Assembly: GCA_903953455.1 (NCBI GenBank)
Contig: CAJBJW010000025.1
Coordinates: 1 to 9,786, forward strand
Source: an uncultured Pseudomonadota bacterium
GTDB taxonomy: Bacteria > Pseudomonadota > Gammaproteobacteria > Methylococcales > Methylomonadaceae
Length of the DNA stretch: 9,786 bases
Reading direction: 5' to 3'
Shown: positions 1-6,947 of the stretch, in pieces
Numbering within the stretch: the stretch's first letter is position 1
Layout: each line of letters opens with the position of its first letter
Notes under the pieces: generated by a model
Seen by the model: the letters and a program-made list of their open reading frames with translations, nothing else
Told to the model about the DNA's origin: nothing
Database searches by the model: none
Made by a program: the position numbers and the translations under genes

Positions 1-260
1 TCACTTACGTAATTTAAAAATTGCCGTGTAAAGACTTATGTCGATTATTTATTAATCTTGCTAATCAGCATAAGCACCCACACAAATTATTTTGATTTAG
101 TTTTTAAAGAGCTTTTTCGCTGCGTCTCTGCAGCTGATTCCAAGTATTATACAGCCTATTTTACGTCCGTCAATAGTTTTATTTCATTTATATTACTTTT
201 GACCGATAACTCATCTCTATTCTTTCAGATTTTAATGGGTTATCGGTTCCAAATCAGCGC
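1..260. other. Gene-free left edge
   Basis: No convincing gene is visible here. The only open frame of any length (58-264, plus) starts at a TTG with no Shine-Dalgarno sequence, encodes a 68-residue peptide with no recognisable motif, and runs into the 3' end of the hydrolase gene, so I treat it as chance. The stretch is AT-rich. Its one structured element is the hairpin at 202-247, listed separately. Bases 1-57 could belong to a neighbouring gene outside the window, but nothing shows it. Confidence 0.6.
199..250 (-). repeat. Hairpin behind the hydrolase gene
   Basis: ACCGATAAC (202-210) and GTTATCGGT (239-247) are a perfect 9-base inverted repeat. The stem can continue inward by C212-G237, A213-T236 and T214-A235 after one T/G position, leaving a loop of about 20 bases. 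It begins 14 bases past the hydrolase stop codon, where a 3'-end or mRNA-stabilising structure would sit. No T-tract follows on either strand, so it is not a textbook Rho-independent terminator. Its role is inferred from position only. Confidence 0.5.
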
Positions 261-1052
261 TTAGTGACGTGTCTCAGCTAGCGTATTATCTGACTCGATA
301 TCTAAATCACCATAACCCAAACGACGATGAAATAATTCAAGCAACAATGTCCAGCATTGTAGTGCAAGTGCTGGATCATACCGAGGACCTTCATCGCGCA
401 TAAAAGCGTGTTGACCATTCACTTCATGCCACGTAAATCGAGTTCCCACTTCTTCTAGTCTGGCTTTAAGCAAGTTGCGACCCTCGAGAGGAACGTGTGG
501 ATCTTGGCGTCCCCATATATGGAGTAACTCGCCTTTGATTTCATTTGCACGATCAAGTGAATTGTCATTCGTTCCCAACCCCAATCCTCTTTTATGAATA
601 TCAGTAGCATAAAAACACGTTGTTGCAAGCACATCGGGGTTCATTGCCGCGCGGAACGCTAAGTGTCCACCAATGCAAATCCCCATGACACCAAGACGCC
701 CTGTGCAATAATCCAATGTTTTTAAATAATCAAGTACCGTACGTGCATCACTATCATAAGAAGAAAGCTCTTTTGTAATTTTATGTGCATTACCACGAGT
801 TGTTCCTTCTTCATCATATGCAAGCACACTACCTAATGGCTCAAGCTCATGATAAATTTCAGGGCATGCCACAACAAAACCGTGACCTGCAAGCATCGCA
901 GCTGTTCTTCTTATCGGCGCAGTTACTTGAAAAATTTCTGAGAACATTAAAATGCCTGGATATTTTCCTGGTGCTGCTGGACGAAAAATATGTGCGCGCA
1001 TCGTTCCTGTAGGCGTCTCTAAATCAGCAACTTCATTATCTTTAATAATCAT
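261..1052 (-). CDS. Dienelactone hydrolase family protein
   Basis: Alpha/beta-hydrolase of the dienelactone hydrolase (carboxymethylenebutenolidase-like) family, 263 residues, predicted cytosolic with no signal peptide. The expected catalytic set is present. Glu39 in FSEIF matches the family QEIFG element. The nucleophile Cys126 sits in the elbow GICIGGH (a Cys, as in true DLHs, rather than Ser). Asp184 lies in GRQDPHVP and His215 in NGQHAFMRD. The last 15 or so residues, after LGYGD, form a polar tail beyond the usual family end. The start is supported by AAGGA (1059-1063) six bases upstream of the ATG. The gene is transcribed alone, divergently from rapA. No aromatic-degradation genes are adjacent, so the physiological substrate is unknown. 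Many chromosomal DLH relatives are general esterases or lactonases, so dienelactone itself is not implied. Family assignment is firm; specificity is not. Confidence 0.92.
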   Translation of the reverse strand: MIIKDNEVADLETPTGTMRAHIFRPAAPGKYPGILMFSEIFQVTAPIRRTAAMLAGHGFVVACPEIYHELEPLGSVLAYDEEGTTRGNAHKITKELSSYDSDARTVLDYLKTLDYCTGRLGVMGICIGGHLAFRAAMNPDVLATTCFYATDIHKRGLGLGTNDNSLDRANEIKGELLHIWGRQDPHVPLEGRNLLKARLEEVGTRFTWHEVNGQHAFMRDEGPRYDPALALQCWTLLLELFHRRLGYGDLDIESDNTLAETRH

Positions 1053-1126
1053 TGTTTTTCCTTGTTGTTATAAAAAATGTATTTTTACACTATTTTTAAA
1101 GAAGGGTTATGTTAATTCAACTCTAA

Positions 1127-1139
1127 CTTGTGGCACAAG
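1127..1139. repeat. Palindrome CTTGTG-G-CACAAG
   Basis: This is a perfect dyad of two 6-base half-sites around one central base, lying between the divergent hydrolase and rapA genes. It is about 75 bases from the hydrolase start and about 120 from the rapA start. Its size and position suit a dimeric repressor or activator site, most likely for the hydrolase promoter. No specific regulator is recognised and it occurs only once in the spacer, so it could be chance. Confidence 0.35.
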
Positions 1140-1222
1140 ATTGTTATATAGAAGAAGCATCCTAAAAAAACAAGTAACCAGAAAACAATCGTTATTTGTC
1201 AAAACAAATTGCTTTTAACGAT

Positions 1223-1228
1223 TATAAT
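1223..1228 (+). promoter_or_regulatory. Candidate -10 box of rapA
   Basis: A perfect TATAAT lies 32 bases before the ATG at 1261, which would place transcription start near 1235 and give a leader of roughly 26 bases. No good -35 is present at 16-18 bases: the 17-base position reads CAAAAC, and TTGTCA lies 21 bases away. It is assigned on the -10 match and position alone. Confidence 0.4.
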
Positions 1229-1260
1229 ATGCAGTCATTCTTTTTTAATTTATCTATATC

Positions 1261-4089
1261 ATGGCGAAATCATCAATGGACAATTTCATCTCAGGCCAAC
1301 GCTGGATTAGCAATACTGAATCTGAACTAGGCTTAGGACTGATTCTTGACGTCGAATTTAATCGTGTCACCGTTTTATTTTTAGCGTGTGATGAAAAACG
1401 TATTTATGCCATAGATAACGCACCTCTCACGCGCGTGCGCTTTTCAGTAGGCGATACGATTGAATCTGTTGATGAAGAAAAATTGATTGTACTTAAGGTC
1501 ATCGATCAAGAAGGCATCCTAACGTATATCTGTCAAAATGAAGATGATGACACCATTGAACTCGAAGAAATGGAACTCAATCATCACAGTCAATTTAATA
1601 AACCACAAGATCGTTTATTTACTGGCCAAACCGACCCAAATGCGTGGTTTTCACTGCGCTATGAAACATGGCAACGCCTTGAACAACATGCACAATCGCC
1701 TGTAAAAGGATTACTTGGCGGACGCGCCGCATTGATTCCACATCAAATTTTTATTGCTCATGAAGCCTCAAATCGTGCCGCGCCACGCATTATGCTCGCT
1801 GACGAAGTTGGCCTTGGTAAAACCATTGAAGCAGGATTGATTCTGCATCACCGCCTTATCAACGGACTGAGTAAACGCATCTTAATTATTGTTCCAGAAA
1901 GTTTATTGCATCAGTGGCTAGTGGAAATGCTACGCCGTTTTAATTTACATTTTAGTATTTTTGATGAAATGCGCTGTTTAAGTGAACTTGGCGACGATGG
2001 TTTTGATGAAGAGGAAGATGTTTACAATCAAGCCAACCCGTTTTTATCTGAACAATTTGTATTATGTAGTCAATCATTCTTTTCAGATTACCCCAATCGC
2101 CAAGAACAAGCGTTAGACGCTGGCTGGGATATGGTTATTGTGGATGAAGCACATCATTTAGAATGGAGCGAAAACGCGCCCAGTGACGATTACCTGTTTG
2201 TTGAACAATTAAGTCAAATATCACCGAGTTTAATTTTGCTCACTGCAACACCTGAGCAACTAGGTAAAGAAAGCCATTTTGCACGTTTGCGTTTACTTGA
2301 TCCAAACCGTTTTTATAGTTTCAGTGCTTATTTAGAAGAAGAGGAATCCTTTGAACCCGTTGCCAATGCCGCAAAATCACTGCTCGCAAACAAACCATTA
2401 ACCGATAAAGAACACGCTGCCTTAACGCAGCTACTCAAAGACGATAACGTTGATAAAATCCTGCATCAATTAGACGACGAACAAACCGCTCCCCAAGCGC
2501 GTCAAACGTTAATTAATATCTTACTTGACCATCATGGCACTGGACGCATTTTATTCCGAAATTCGCGCCAAACCGTGCAAGGCTTTCCGCAACGTGAATA
2601 TTTTGGTTATTCACTAAGCAGTAATACGAATGAAGGCACATTGCAAGATGACGAGCGTTATTTATGGCTGGTCGATAAAATCAAGCAACTTAGCGGACAA
2701 AAAGCCTTATTGATTTGTAAACACGCACAAACGGCTATCGATTTAGAGCTAACACTCAAAAATCGCGCAGGCATTCCCTCTGCTGTCTTCCATGAAGAAA
2801 TGAGCATTATTGAACGTGATCGCGCTGCCGCTTATTTTGCAGATACGGAAAGTAATGCACGTTTGCTCATTTGCTCTGAAATTGGGAGTGAAGGACGAAA
2901 TTTCCAATTTTTGCATCATTTGATTTTATGGGATCTGCCGCAAAACCCTGATTTATTGCAACAGCGTATAGGTCGTTTAGATCGTATTGGTCAAAAACAT
3001 ATTATTCAAATTCATGTACCGTATTTAGAAAATACGCCTCAAGCGATTTTGTATCGCTGGTATGATGAAGGTTTAAATGCGTTTAGTGCGAATAATTCGG
3101 CCGCGCAACAAGTGGCGGATATGTTGCATTTAGAATTAAATGCACTTTTAGTCTCTAACAATTCAACACAACTCAACAACTTTATTGAGAAAACAAAAAA
3201 ATTAAGCCACGACATTGAAATTCAACTCCATCAAGGACGCGATCAACTTTTAGAATTGAATTCTTGTCGAAAAGATATTGCGGATGACTTTATTGCGCAA
3301 CTTAGCGCTTATGAAAATGAAAATACGCTTTGGGATTACATGGAAGCCGTGTTTGATTGTTATGGCGTGGATACAGAAGAAGTATCAAGCGATACGCATA
3401 CACTCACGCCAAGTGAACATCTACGCTGCGAAACCTTCCCTTACTTAAATCAAGAGGACGGCTTAACCGTTACGGTGTCACGGGCGCAAGCACTTGCCCG
3501 CGAAGACTTGCAATTTTTAACATGGGAACACCCGCTAGTTACTGCATCAATGGATATGGTACTCTCAAGCGACACGGGCAATGCAAGTATTAGCACCATT
3601 AAACATCCTGATTTAAAAGCGGGGCAGTTTCTATTAGAATGTTTATTTGTGATTGAACACAGCGCTCCAGCTGAGCTGCAACTGGGACGTTTTTTACCCA
3701 ACACCCCAATTCGTGTCTTAATCAATCAAGTACAAAAAGACGTCACCGCAGAATTCCCGCATAACAGTCTAATTGATAGCGGCATTCCATTTGATAAACA
3801 CGCCATCACACTGTTTTTGGGTAAACAACGTGCGTTACTTTTAAAATTACTAGGCTTTGCGCAAGCACAAGCACAAGAAAAACGCGATATACTTTGCGAA
3901 CACGCAACTCAATTGATGCTAGACTCGTTGACCACCGAAATTAAACGTCTTGTTCGTTTAAAGAAAGTCAATCCAAGTATTACGCAACATGAAATTGAAA
4001 CGCTCAAAGATATGACGCTGCTGATTCATGAAAATATTCAAATCGCACAACTGCGCCTCGATGCAGTGCGATTTATCATTACACGTTAA
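1261..4089 (+). CDS. rapA: RNA polymerase-associated ATPase RapA (HepA)
   Basis: RapA is a Swi2/Snf2-family ATPase that binds RNA polymerase and frees stalled polymerase for recycling after transcription. The N-terminal part opens with the Tudor-like segment GQRWISNTESELGLG. Walker A is DEVGLGKT (181-188), the DEAH box is 295-298, motif V is GSEGRNFQ (542-549) and motif VI is QRIGRLDRIGQ (from 568). The C-terminus ends LRLDAVRFIITR like the E. coli protein, so it is complete at 942 residues, slightly shorter than E. coli (968). The difference appears to lie mostly in the linker between the two RecA-like lobes (about 448-481). The start is uncertain. ATG 1261 has no Shine-Dalgarno sequence. 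Met6 (1276) would give MDNFISGQRW, closer to the usual RapA N-terminus, with a weak GGCG at 1263-1266. The gene is followed 59 bases later by ribH on the same strand with no clear terminator between them. Confidence 0.97.
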   Translation: MAKSSMDNFISGQRWISNTESELGLGLILDVEFNRVTVLFLACDEKRIYAIDNAPLTRVRFSVGDTIESVDEEKLIVLKVIDQEGILTYICQNEDDDTIELEEMELNHHSQFNKPQDRLFTGQTDPNAWFSLRYETWQRLEQHAQSPVKGLLGGRAALIPHQIFIAHEASNRAAPRIMLADEVGLGKTIEAGLILHHRLINGLSKRILIIVPESLLHQWLVEMLRRFNLHFSIFDEMRCLSELGDDGFDEEEDVYNQANPFLSEQFVLCSQSFFSDYPNRQEQALDAGWDMVIVDEAHHLEWSENAPSDDYLFVEQLSQISPSLILLTATPEQLGKESHFARLRLLDPNRFYSFSAYLEEEESFEPVANAAKSLLANKPLTDKEHAALTQLLKDDNVDKILHQLDDEQTAPQARQTLINILLDHHGTGRILFRNSRQTVQGFPQREYFGYSLSSNTNEGTLQDDERYLWLVDKIKQLSGQKALLICKHAQTAIDLELTLKNRAGIPSAVFHEEMSIIERDRAAAYFADTESNARLLICSEIGSEGRNFQFLHHLILWDLPQNPDLLQQRIGRLDRIGQKHIIQIHVPYLENTPQAILYRWYDEGLNAFSANNSAAQQVADMLHLELNALLVSNNSTQLNNFIEKTKKLSHDIEIQLHQGRDQLLELNSCRKDIADDFIAQLSAYENENTLWDYMEAVFDCYGVDTEEVSSDTHTLTPSEHLRCETFPYLNQEDGLTVTVSRAQALAREDLQFLTWEHPLVTASMDMVLSSDTGNASISTIKHPDLKAGQFLLECLFVIEHSAPAELQLGRFLPNTPIRVLINQVQKDVTAEFPHNSLIDSGIPFDKHAITLFLGKQRALLLKLLGFAQAQAQEKRDILCEHATQLMLDSLTTEIKRLVRLKKVNPSITQHEIETLKDMTLLIHENIQIAQLRLDAVRFIITR

Positions 4090-4148
4090 TTTTTATTGGC
4101 GTTTTACCATTTACTTTACATTTTAACCTTATTAAGAGAATCTCAATT

Positions 4149-4625
4149 ATGTCTGCAATCAAATTATTTGAAGGTCATTTTTCAGCGCAAGGCGGCAAAT
4201 TCTGCCTAGTTTCATCACGCTTTAACAGCTTCATTGTTGAGCAACTTGAAAATGGGGCAATTGATGCACTGGTGCGCCATGGCGTCAGTAAAAGCGATAT
4301 CCATTTAGTCAAAGCGCCCGGTGCATTTGAACTTCCTATGGTTGTGCAACGCATTGCCGCAAGCAAAAAATATGATGCCATTATTGCTCTTGGCGCCGTG
4401 ATTCGAGGCGGCACACCGCATTTTGAATATGTGGCTGGCGAATGCGTAAAAGGGTTGGCGCAGATTTCGCTTCAATATGATGTGCCGGTCAGTTTTGGCG
4501 TTTTAACGGTTGACAGTATTGAACAAGCTATCGAGCGCGCAGGCACGAAAGCAGGAAATAAAGGCGCTGAAGCGGCTTTATCTGCAATTGAAATGGTGAG
4601 TTTATTTAAGAATTTGGATTTATAA
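4149..4625 (+). CDS. ribH: 6,7-dimethyl-8-ribityllumazine synthase
   Basis: RibH is the penultimate enzyme of riboflavin synthesis. It condenses 5-amino-6-ribitylamino-uracil with 3,4-dihydroxy-2-butanone 4-phosphate. The 158-residue length is typical. Visible signatures are SRFN (23-26), PGAFELP (57-63), AVIRGGTPHFEYV (83-95) with the catalytic His91, and the phosphate-binding RAGTKAGNKG (130-139). The family assembles as pentamers or icosahedral capsids; which form applies here cannot be read from the sequence. AAGAG at 4134-4138 lies 10 bases before the ATG. The stop codon at 4623-4625 directly abuts the nusB start, the classic ribH-nusB junction. Other riboflavin genes (ribD, ribE, ribBA) are not upstream: rapA is there instead. 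No FMN riboswitch was recognised in the 59-base leader. Confidence 0.97.
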   Translation: MSAIKLFEGHFSAQGGKFCLVSSRFNSFIVEQLENGAIDALVRHGVSKSDIHLVKAPGAFELPMVVQRIAASKKYDAIIALGAVIRGGTPHFEYVAGECVKGLAQISLQYDVPVSFGVLTVDSIEQAIERAGTKAGNKGAEAALSAIEMVSLFKNLDL

Positions 4626-5066
4626 ATGAGCAATCCTAAAAGCAATGCCCGTAAAGCCGCCGTGCAAGCGCTTTATCAATGGCAAATGACAGGGCAAAGC
4701 CTCAGTTTAATTGAACAGTACTTTATCGATCAGCAATTTTTTGTTGATGAGCCTAACGTCCAAAAAAACTTTTTTTCGACGCTTTTTCATGGTGTACCGA
4801 AAGATTTAATCGCTATCGATGCACTGCTAAGTGAATTTGTCGATCGTGAAGTGGATGCGATTGATCCCGTTGAACGTGCTATTTTGCGTTTAGGGGCTTA
4901 TGAATTAATCCATTGCACAGATACGCCCTATAAGGTGATTATTAATGAATCGATTGATTTGGCAAAATACTTTGGAGCCGATGGTAGTCATCGCTATGTC
5001 AATGGTATTTTAGATAAAGCAGCACAAAAACAACGCGCAGAAGAAATTCAACGCAAACAAAAATAG
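4626..5066 (+). CDS. nusB: Transcription antitermination factor NusB
   Basis: NusB pairs with NusE (ribosomal protein S10) to bind boxA RNA and support antitermination in rRNA operons. The 146-residue protein is the normal size. It shows the N-terminal helix ARKAAVQALYQWQ (8-20), DPVERAILRLGAYEL (80-94), PYKVIINESIDLAKYFG (101-117) and SHRYVNGILDKAA (121-133), all hallmarks of the family, and ends in a short basic tail. Its ATG follows the ribH stop with zero spacing and only a weak GGA (4616-4618) inside ribH, so translation is probably coupled to ribH. The gene commonly found downstream in proteobacteria, thiL, is absent here; a gene-free stretch and zwf follow. Confidence 0.96.
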   Translation: MSNPKSNARKAAVQALYQWQMTGQSLSLIEQYFIDQQFFVDEPNVQKNFFSTLFHGVPKDLIAIDALLSEFVDREVDAIDPVERAILRLGAYELIHCTDTPYKVIINESIDLAKYFGADGSHRYVNGILDKAAQKQRAEEIQRKQK

Positions 5067-5083
5067 TATTTATCCTCAACACA

Positions 5084-5134
5084 AGTCATTTGTTTTAAAT
5101 TGTGCATTACGCAACAGAAAACAAACAAATGACT
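5084..5134 (+). repeat. 12-base inverted repeat behind nusB
   Basis: AGTCATTTGTTT (5084-5095) is perfectly complementary to AAACAAATGACT (5123-5134). The 27-base interval can form a second small stem, TTGTG/CGCAA around CATTA, so the RNA could fold as a two-tier hairpin. It starts 18 bases after the nusB stop, which suits a transcript 3' end, but no T-tract follows on either strand. It may be an atypical terminator, an RNA-protecting hairpin or an intergenic repeat copy. Confidence 0.5.
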
Positions 5135-5232
5135 ACGTTAACTGCTACCAAATCAAGTATTTGCCCTAACAAGACAAAAAATCAAACCTCTATTTATATA
5201 CCCTTGCCATTAAGAATAATTCAATTATCTAA

Positions 5233-5266
5233 GTGTCAACAATGACCATAATTTGTATATTGACAC
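5233..5266. promoter_or_regulatory. Wide inverted repeat upstream of zwf
   Basis: GTGTCAA (5233-5239) and TTGACAC (5260-5266) form a perfect 7-base inverted repeat with a 20-base spacer, ending 34 bases before the zwf TATAAT. Each arm contains a TTGACA hexamer pointing outward, but neither has a -10 box at normal spacing, so I read it as a possible operator rather than a promoter. It does not resemble the TGTAAT-type HexR palindrome known to control zwf in several gammaproteobacteria. The regulator is unknown. Confidence 0.35.
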
Positions 5267-5300
5267 AACAATCCCTATCTCATCAAAAATATAACTGCGC

Positions 5301-5340
5301 TATAATCTGAAATAGTTTCCCTTCCCTTCTATTTTAGGAG
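5301..5340 (+). promoter_or_regulatory. zwf -10 box and ribosome binding site
   Basis: TATAAT (5301-5306) is a perfect -10 box; the -35 position (around 5278-5283, TCTCAT) is poor, suggesting help from an activator. Transcription start would fall near 5313. AGGAG at 5336-5340, eight bases before the ATG at 5349, is the strongest Shine-Dalgarno sequence in the window and fixes the zwf start. Confidence 0.5.
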
Positions 5341-5348
5341 TTATACGT

Positions 5349-6830
5349 ATGAATGTTGAAGCTTGTACTTATGTCATTTTTGGTGCTGCGGGAAATTTGT
5401 CCCGCGTGAAATTGATGCCCGCGTTTTATCATTTAGATGAAGCAAATCAACTGCCGGAAGGGACAAAAATCCTGGCTGTTGGGCGACGAGATTGGACGCA
5501 AGAAAAATGGCTCAGTGAAGTGCGCGACATGATTAAATTGAAAACCAAAGAGGCTTTCGATGAATCTGTTTTTAAGCGTTTTTCTCAGCGGCTACATTAT
5601 CATTTAGGGGATTTGCAGCAACCCGAATGTTATACCAAATTAACCAAAATGCTCGAAGAGCCTATTTTTCCTAAAAACATTGCCTTTTATTTGTCAATCA
5701 GCCCAGCCGATTTTGGCTTTGTTGTTGAAGAATTAGATAAAAACAAGTTATTAACGCAGCAACATGGCTGGCGCCGCGTTATCATTGAAAAACCTTTTGG
5801 CTATGATTTAGAAAGTGCTCAAGCCCTGCAAAAAAGAATTAGTCACTATATTACCGAAGAGCAAACTTACCGAATCGATCATTATTTAGGTAAAGGTACA
5901 GTTCAAAATGTATTGGTGTTCCGATTTGCTAATGTCATGCTCGAACCGCTGTGGAATCGCAATTATATTGACCACATTCAAATTACGCATTCAGAAAGCA
6001 TTGGTATTGATAATCGTGGGGATTACTACAACAGCTCCGGTGCCATGCGCGATATGCTCCAAAGCCACTTGCTGCAATTATTAACACTTGTCACAATGGA
6101 ACCCCCCGTTTCAATGGAAGCACAGGCGCTACACGACGAAAAAGTGAAAGTACTCAAATCCATTCGCCCCATTCCAAAACAAGCCGTTCACGCGCAAGCG
6201 TTCCGCGCACAATATGCAAGCGGCGTCGTCAATGACGAAAAAGTCAAAAGCTATTTAGAAGAAGAACACATCCCCGAAGGCAGTATTACCGAAACGTATG
6301 CATCAATGAAGTTATATATTGATAATTGGCGGTGGCGTGATGTACCCATGTATTTGCGCACCGGCAAACGCATGAAAAAAGGACAATCCATCATCTCGAT
6401 TTGTTTTAGACAGCCACCACTTCAATTTTTCCATGATAGTGCGCACCATGCTACTGTGGATCAAAATTGGGTCATACTCGGCATTCAGCCTGAAGAGTGT
6501 ATTCGCATCGAAATGACGGTGAAAGAACCCGGTCTTGAAATGAAAACACGTACAAGCTCACTTGATGCAAGTTTTAGAAATTCAGATGAAAAAGTGGTCG
6601 ATGCTTATGAAGATTTACTACTCGATGTATTGAAAGGCGATCGTTCATTATTTCTTAATTTTGATGAAGTGGAACATGCTTGGCAAATTGTGGATCCTAT
6701 TCTACAAACGTGGGCAATCGAGCGCGATTATGTTGCGACCTATCCTGCTGGCTCATGGGGCCCTGAAGATAGCCGATTATTTGATAAAGACTGTCAAGGC
6801 TGGCGAACCTCGTTAACACCCGAAAAATAA
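5349..6830 (+). CDS. zwf: Glucose-6-phosphate 1-dehydrogenase
   Basis: This enzyme oxidises glucose 6-phosphate to 6-phosphogluconolactone with reduction of NAD(P)+, the entry to the oxidative pentose phosphate and Entner-Doudoroff routes; cytosolic. The 493-residue length is typical. The Rossmann nucleotide-binding loop is GAAGNLS (12-18), with Asn where many homologues have Asp, followed by KLMPAFYHL. The substrate and catalytic motifs IIEKPFGYD (145-153) and RIDHYLGK (175-182, with the active-site His-Tyr pair) are intact, and the C-terminal GSWGPEDSRLF is conserved. The start is set by AGGAG eight bases upstream. It is followed by a strong terminator and then pgl, which catalyses the next step. 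The 6-phosphogluconate-using genes (edd, eda, gnd) are not in this window. Confidence 0.97.
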   Translation: MNVEACTYVIFGAAGNLSRVKLMPAFYHLDEANQLPEGTKILAVGRRDWTQEKWLSEVRDMIKLKTKEAFDESVFKRFSQRLHYHLGDLQQPECYTKLTKMLEEPIFPKNIAFYLSISPADFGFVVEELDKNKLLTQQHGWRRVIIEKPFGYDLESAQALQKRISHYITEEQTYRIDHYLGKGTVQNVLVFRFANVMLEPLWNRNYIDHIQITHSESIGIDNRGDYYNSSGAMRDMLQSHLLQLLTLVTMEPPVSMEAQALHDEKVKVLKSIRPIPKQAVHAQAFRAQYASGVVNDEKVKSYLEEEHIPEGSITETYASMKLYIDNWRWRDVPMYLRTGKRMKKGQSIISICFRQPPLQFFHDSAHHATVDQNWVILGIQPEECIRIEMTVKEPGLEMKTRTSSLDASFRNSDEKVVDAYEDLLLDVLKGDRSLFLNFDEVEHAWQIVDPILQTWAIERDYVATYPAGSWGPEDSRLFDKDCQGWRTSLTPEK

Positions 6831-6846
6831 CTATTTAAATAGCACG

Positions 6847-6882
6847 CTGCATGGGTATTCATACTTTACCCATGCAGTTTTT
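6847..6882 (+). terminator. Rho-independent terminator after zwf
   Basis: CTGCATGGGTA (6847-6857) and TACCCATGCAG (6867-6877) make a perfect 11-base stem with a 9-base loop, followed at once by TTTTT (6878-6882). It begins 16 bases after the zwf stop. No T-tract occurs on the opposite side, so it acts on plus-strand transcripts. It is the clearest terminator in the window. Confidence 0.88.
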
Positions 6883-6947
6883 GTATCTTCATTTTTACCC
6901 TTCAACCTAAACTTTATTCAACTAAAGAATCGTCACATTTTATATTT

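Larger units (their letters stand above)
1053..1260. promoter_or_regulatory. Divergent intergenic region, hydrolase/rapA
   Basis: This 208-base AT-rich spacer must carry the promoters of both divergent genes. On the plus strand a perfect TATAAT lies at 1223-1228. The best upstream hexamer is TTGTCA (1196-1201), but its 21-base spacing is too long for a good sigma70 site. On the minus strand a TATATA-like box around 1154-1159 is possible with only a poor -35. A 13-base palindrome (1127-1139) is listed separately. No RNA gene or small ORF with support was seen. Confidence 0.5.
5067..5348. other. Gene-free stretch between nusB and zwf
   Basis: These 282 bases hold no supported gene on either strand. 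They contain a hairpin-forming inverted repeat close behind nusB (5084-5134), a separate wide inverted repeat (5233-5266), a TATAAT box (5301-5306) and a strong Shine-Dalgarno sequence (5336-5340) for zwf. The middle (about 5140-5230) is plain AT-rich sequence. Confidence 0.6.

Noticed and set aside
58..264. 68-residue open frame at the left edge
   Set aside because: It has a TTG start without a Shine-Dalgarno sequence and no recognisable motif, runs antisense into the end of the hydrolase gene, and is short in AT-rich DNA.
3450..3725. Minus-strand open frame inside rapA
   Set aside because: It lies wholly inside a well-conserved RapA region on the opposite strand and the peptide has no recognisable domain.
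4136..4144. Small palindrome GAGA-A-TCTC before ribH
   Set aside because: Four-base arms are expected by chance, and the element overlaps the ribosome binding site without forming a stable stem.
4090..4148. FMN riboswitch ahead of ribH
   Set aside because: The gap is only 59 bases, far too short for an FMN (RFN) element, and none of its conserved helices is visible.
4175..4414. Minus-strand open frame inside ribH
   Set aside because: It is an antisense shadow of the conserved lumazine synthase core, with no support of its own.
5260..5295. TTGACA (5260-5265) with TATAAC (5290-5295) as a zwf promoter
   Set aside because: The spacing is 24 bases, far outside the sigma70 range; the TATAAT at 5301-5306 is the better -10.
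6917..6946. TTCAAC plus TATATT as a pgl promoter
   Set aside because: The predicted start of transcription would fall inside the first codons of pgl, and no later Met precedes the conserved core.
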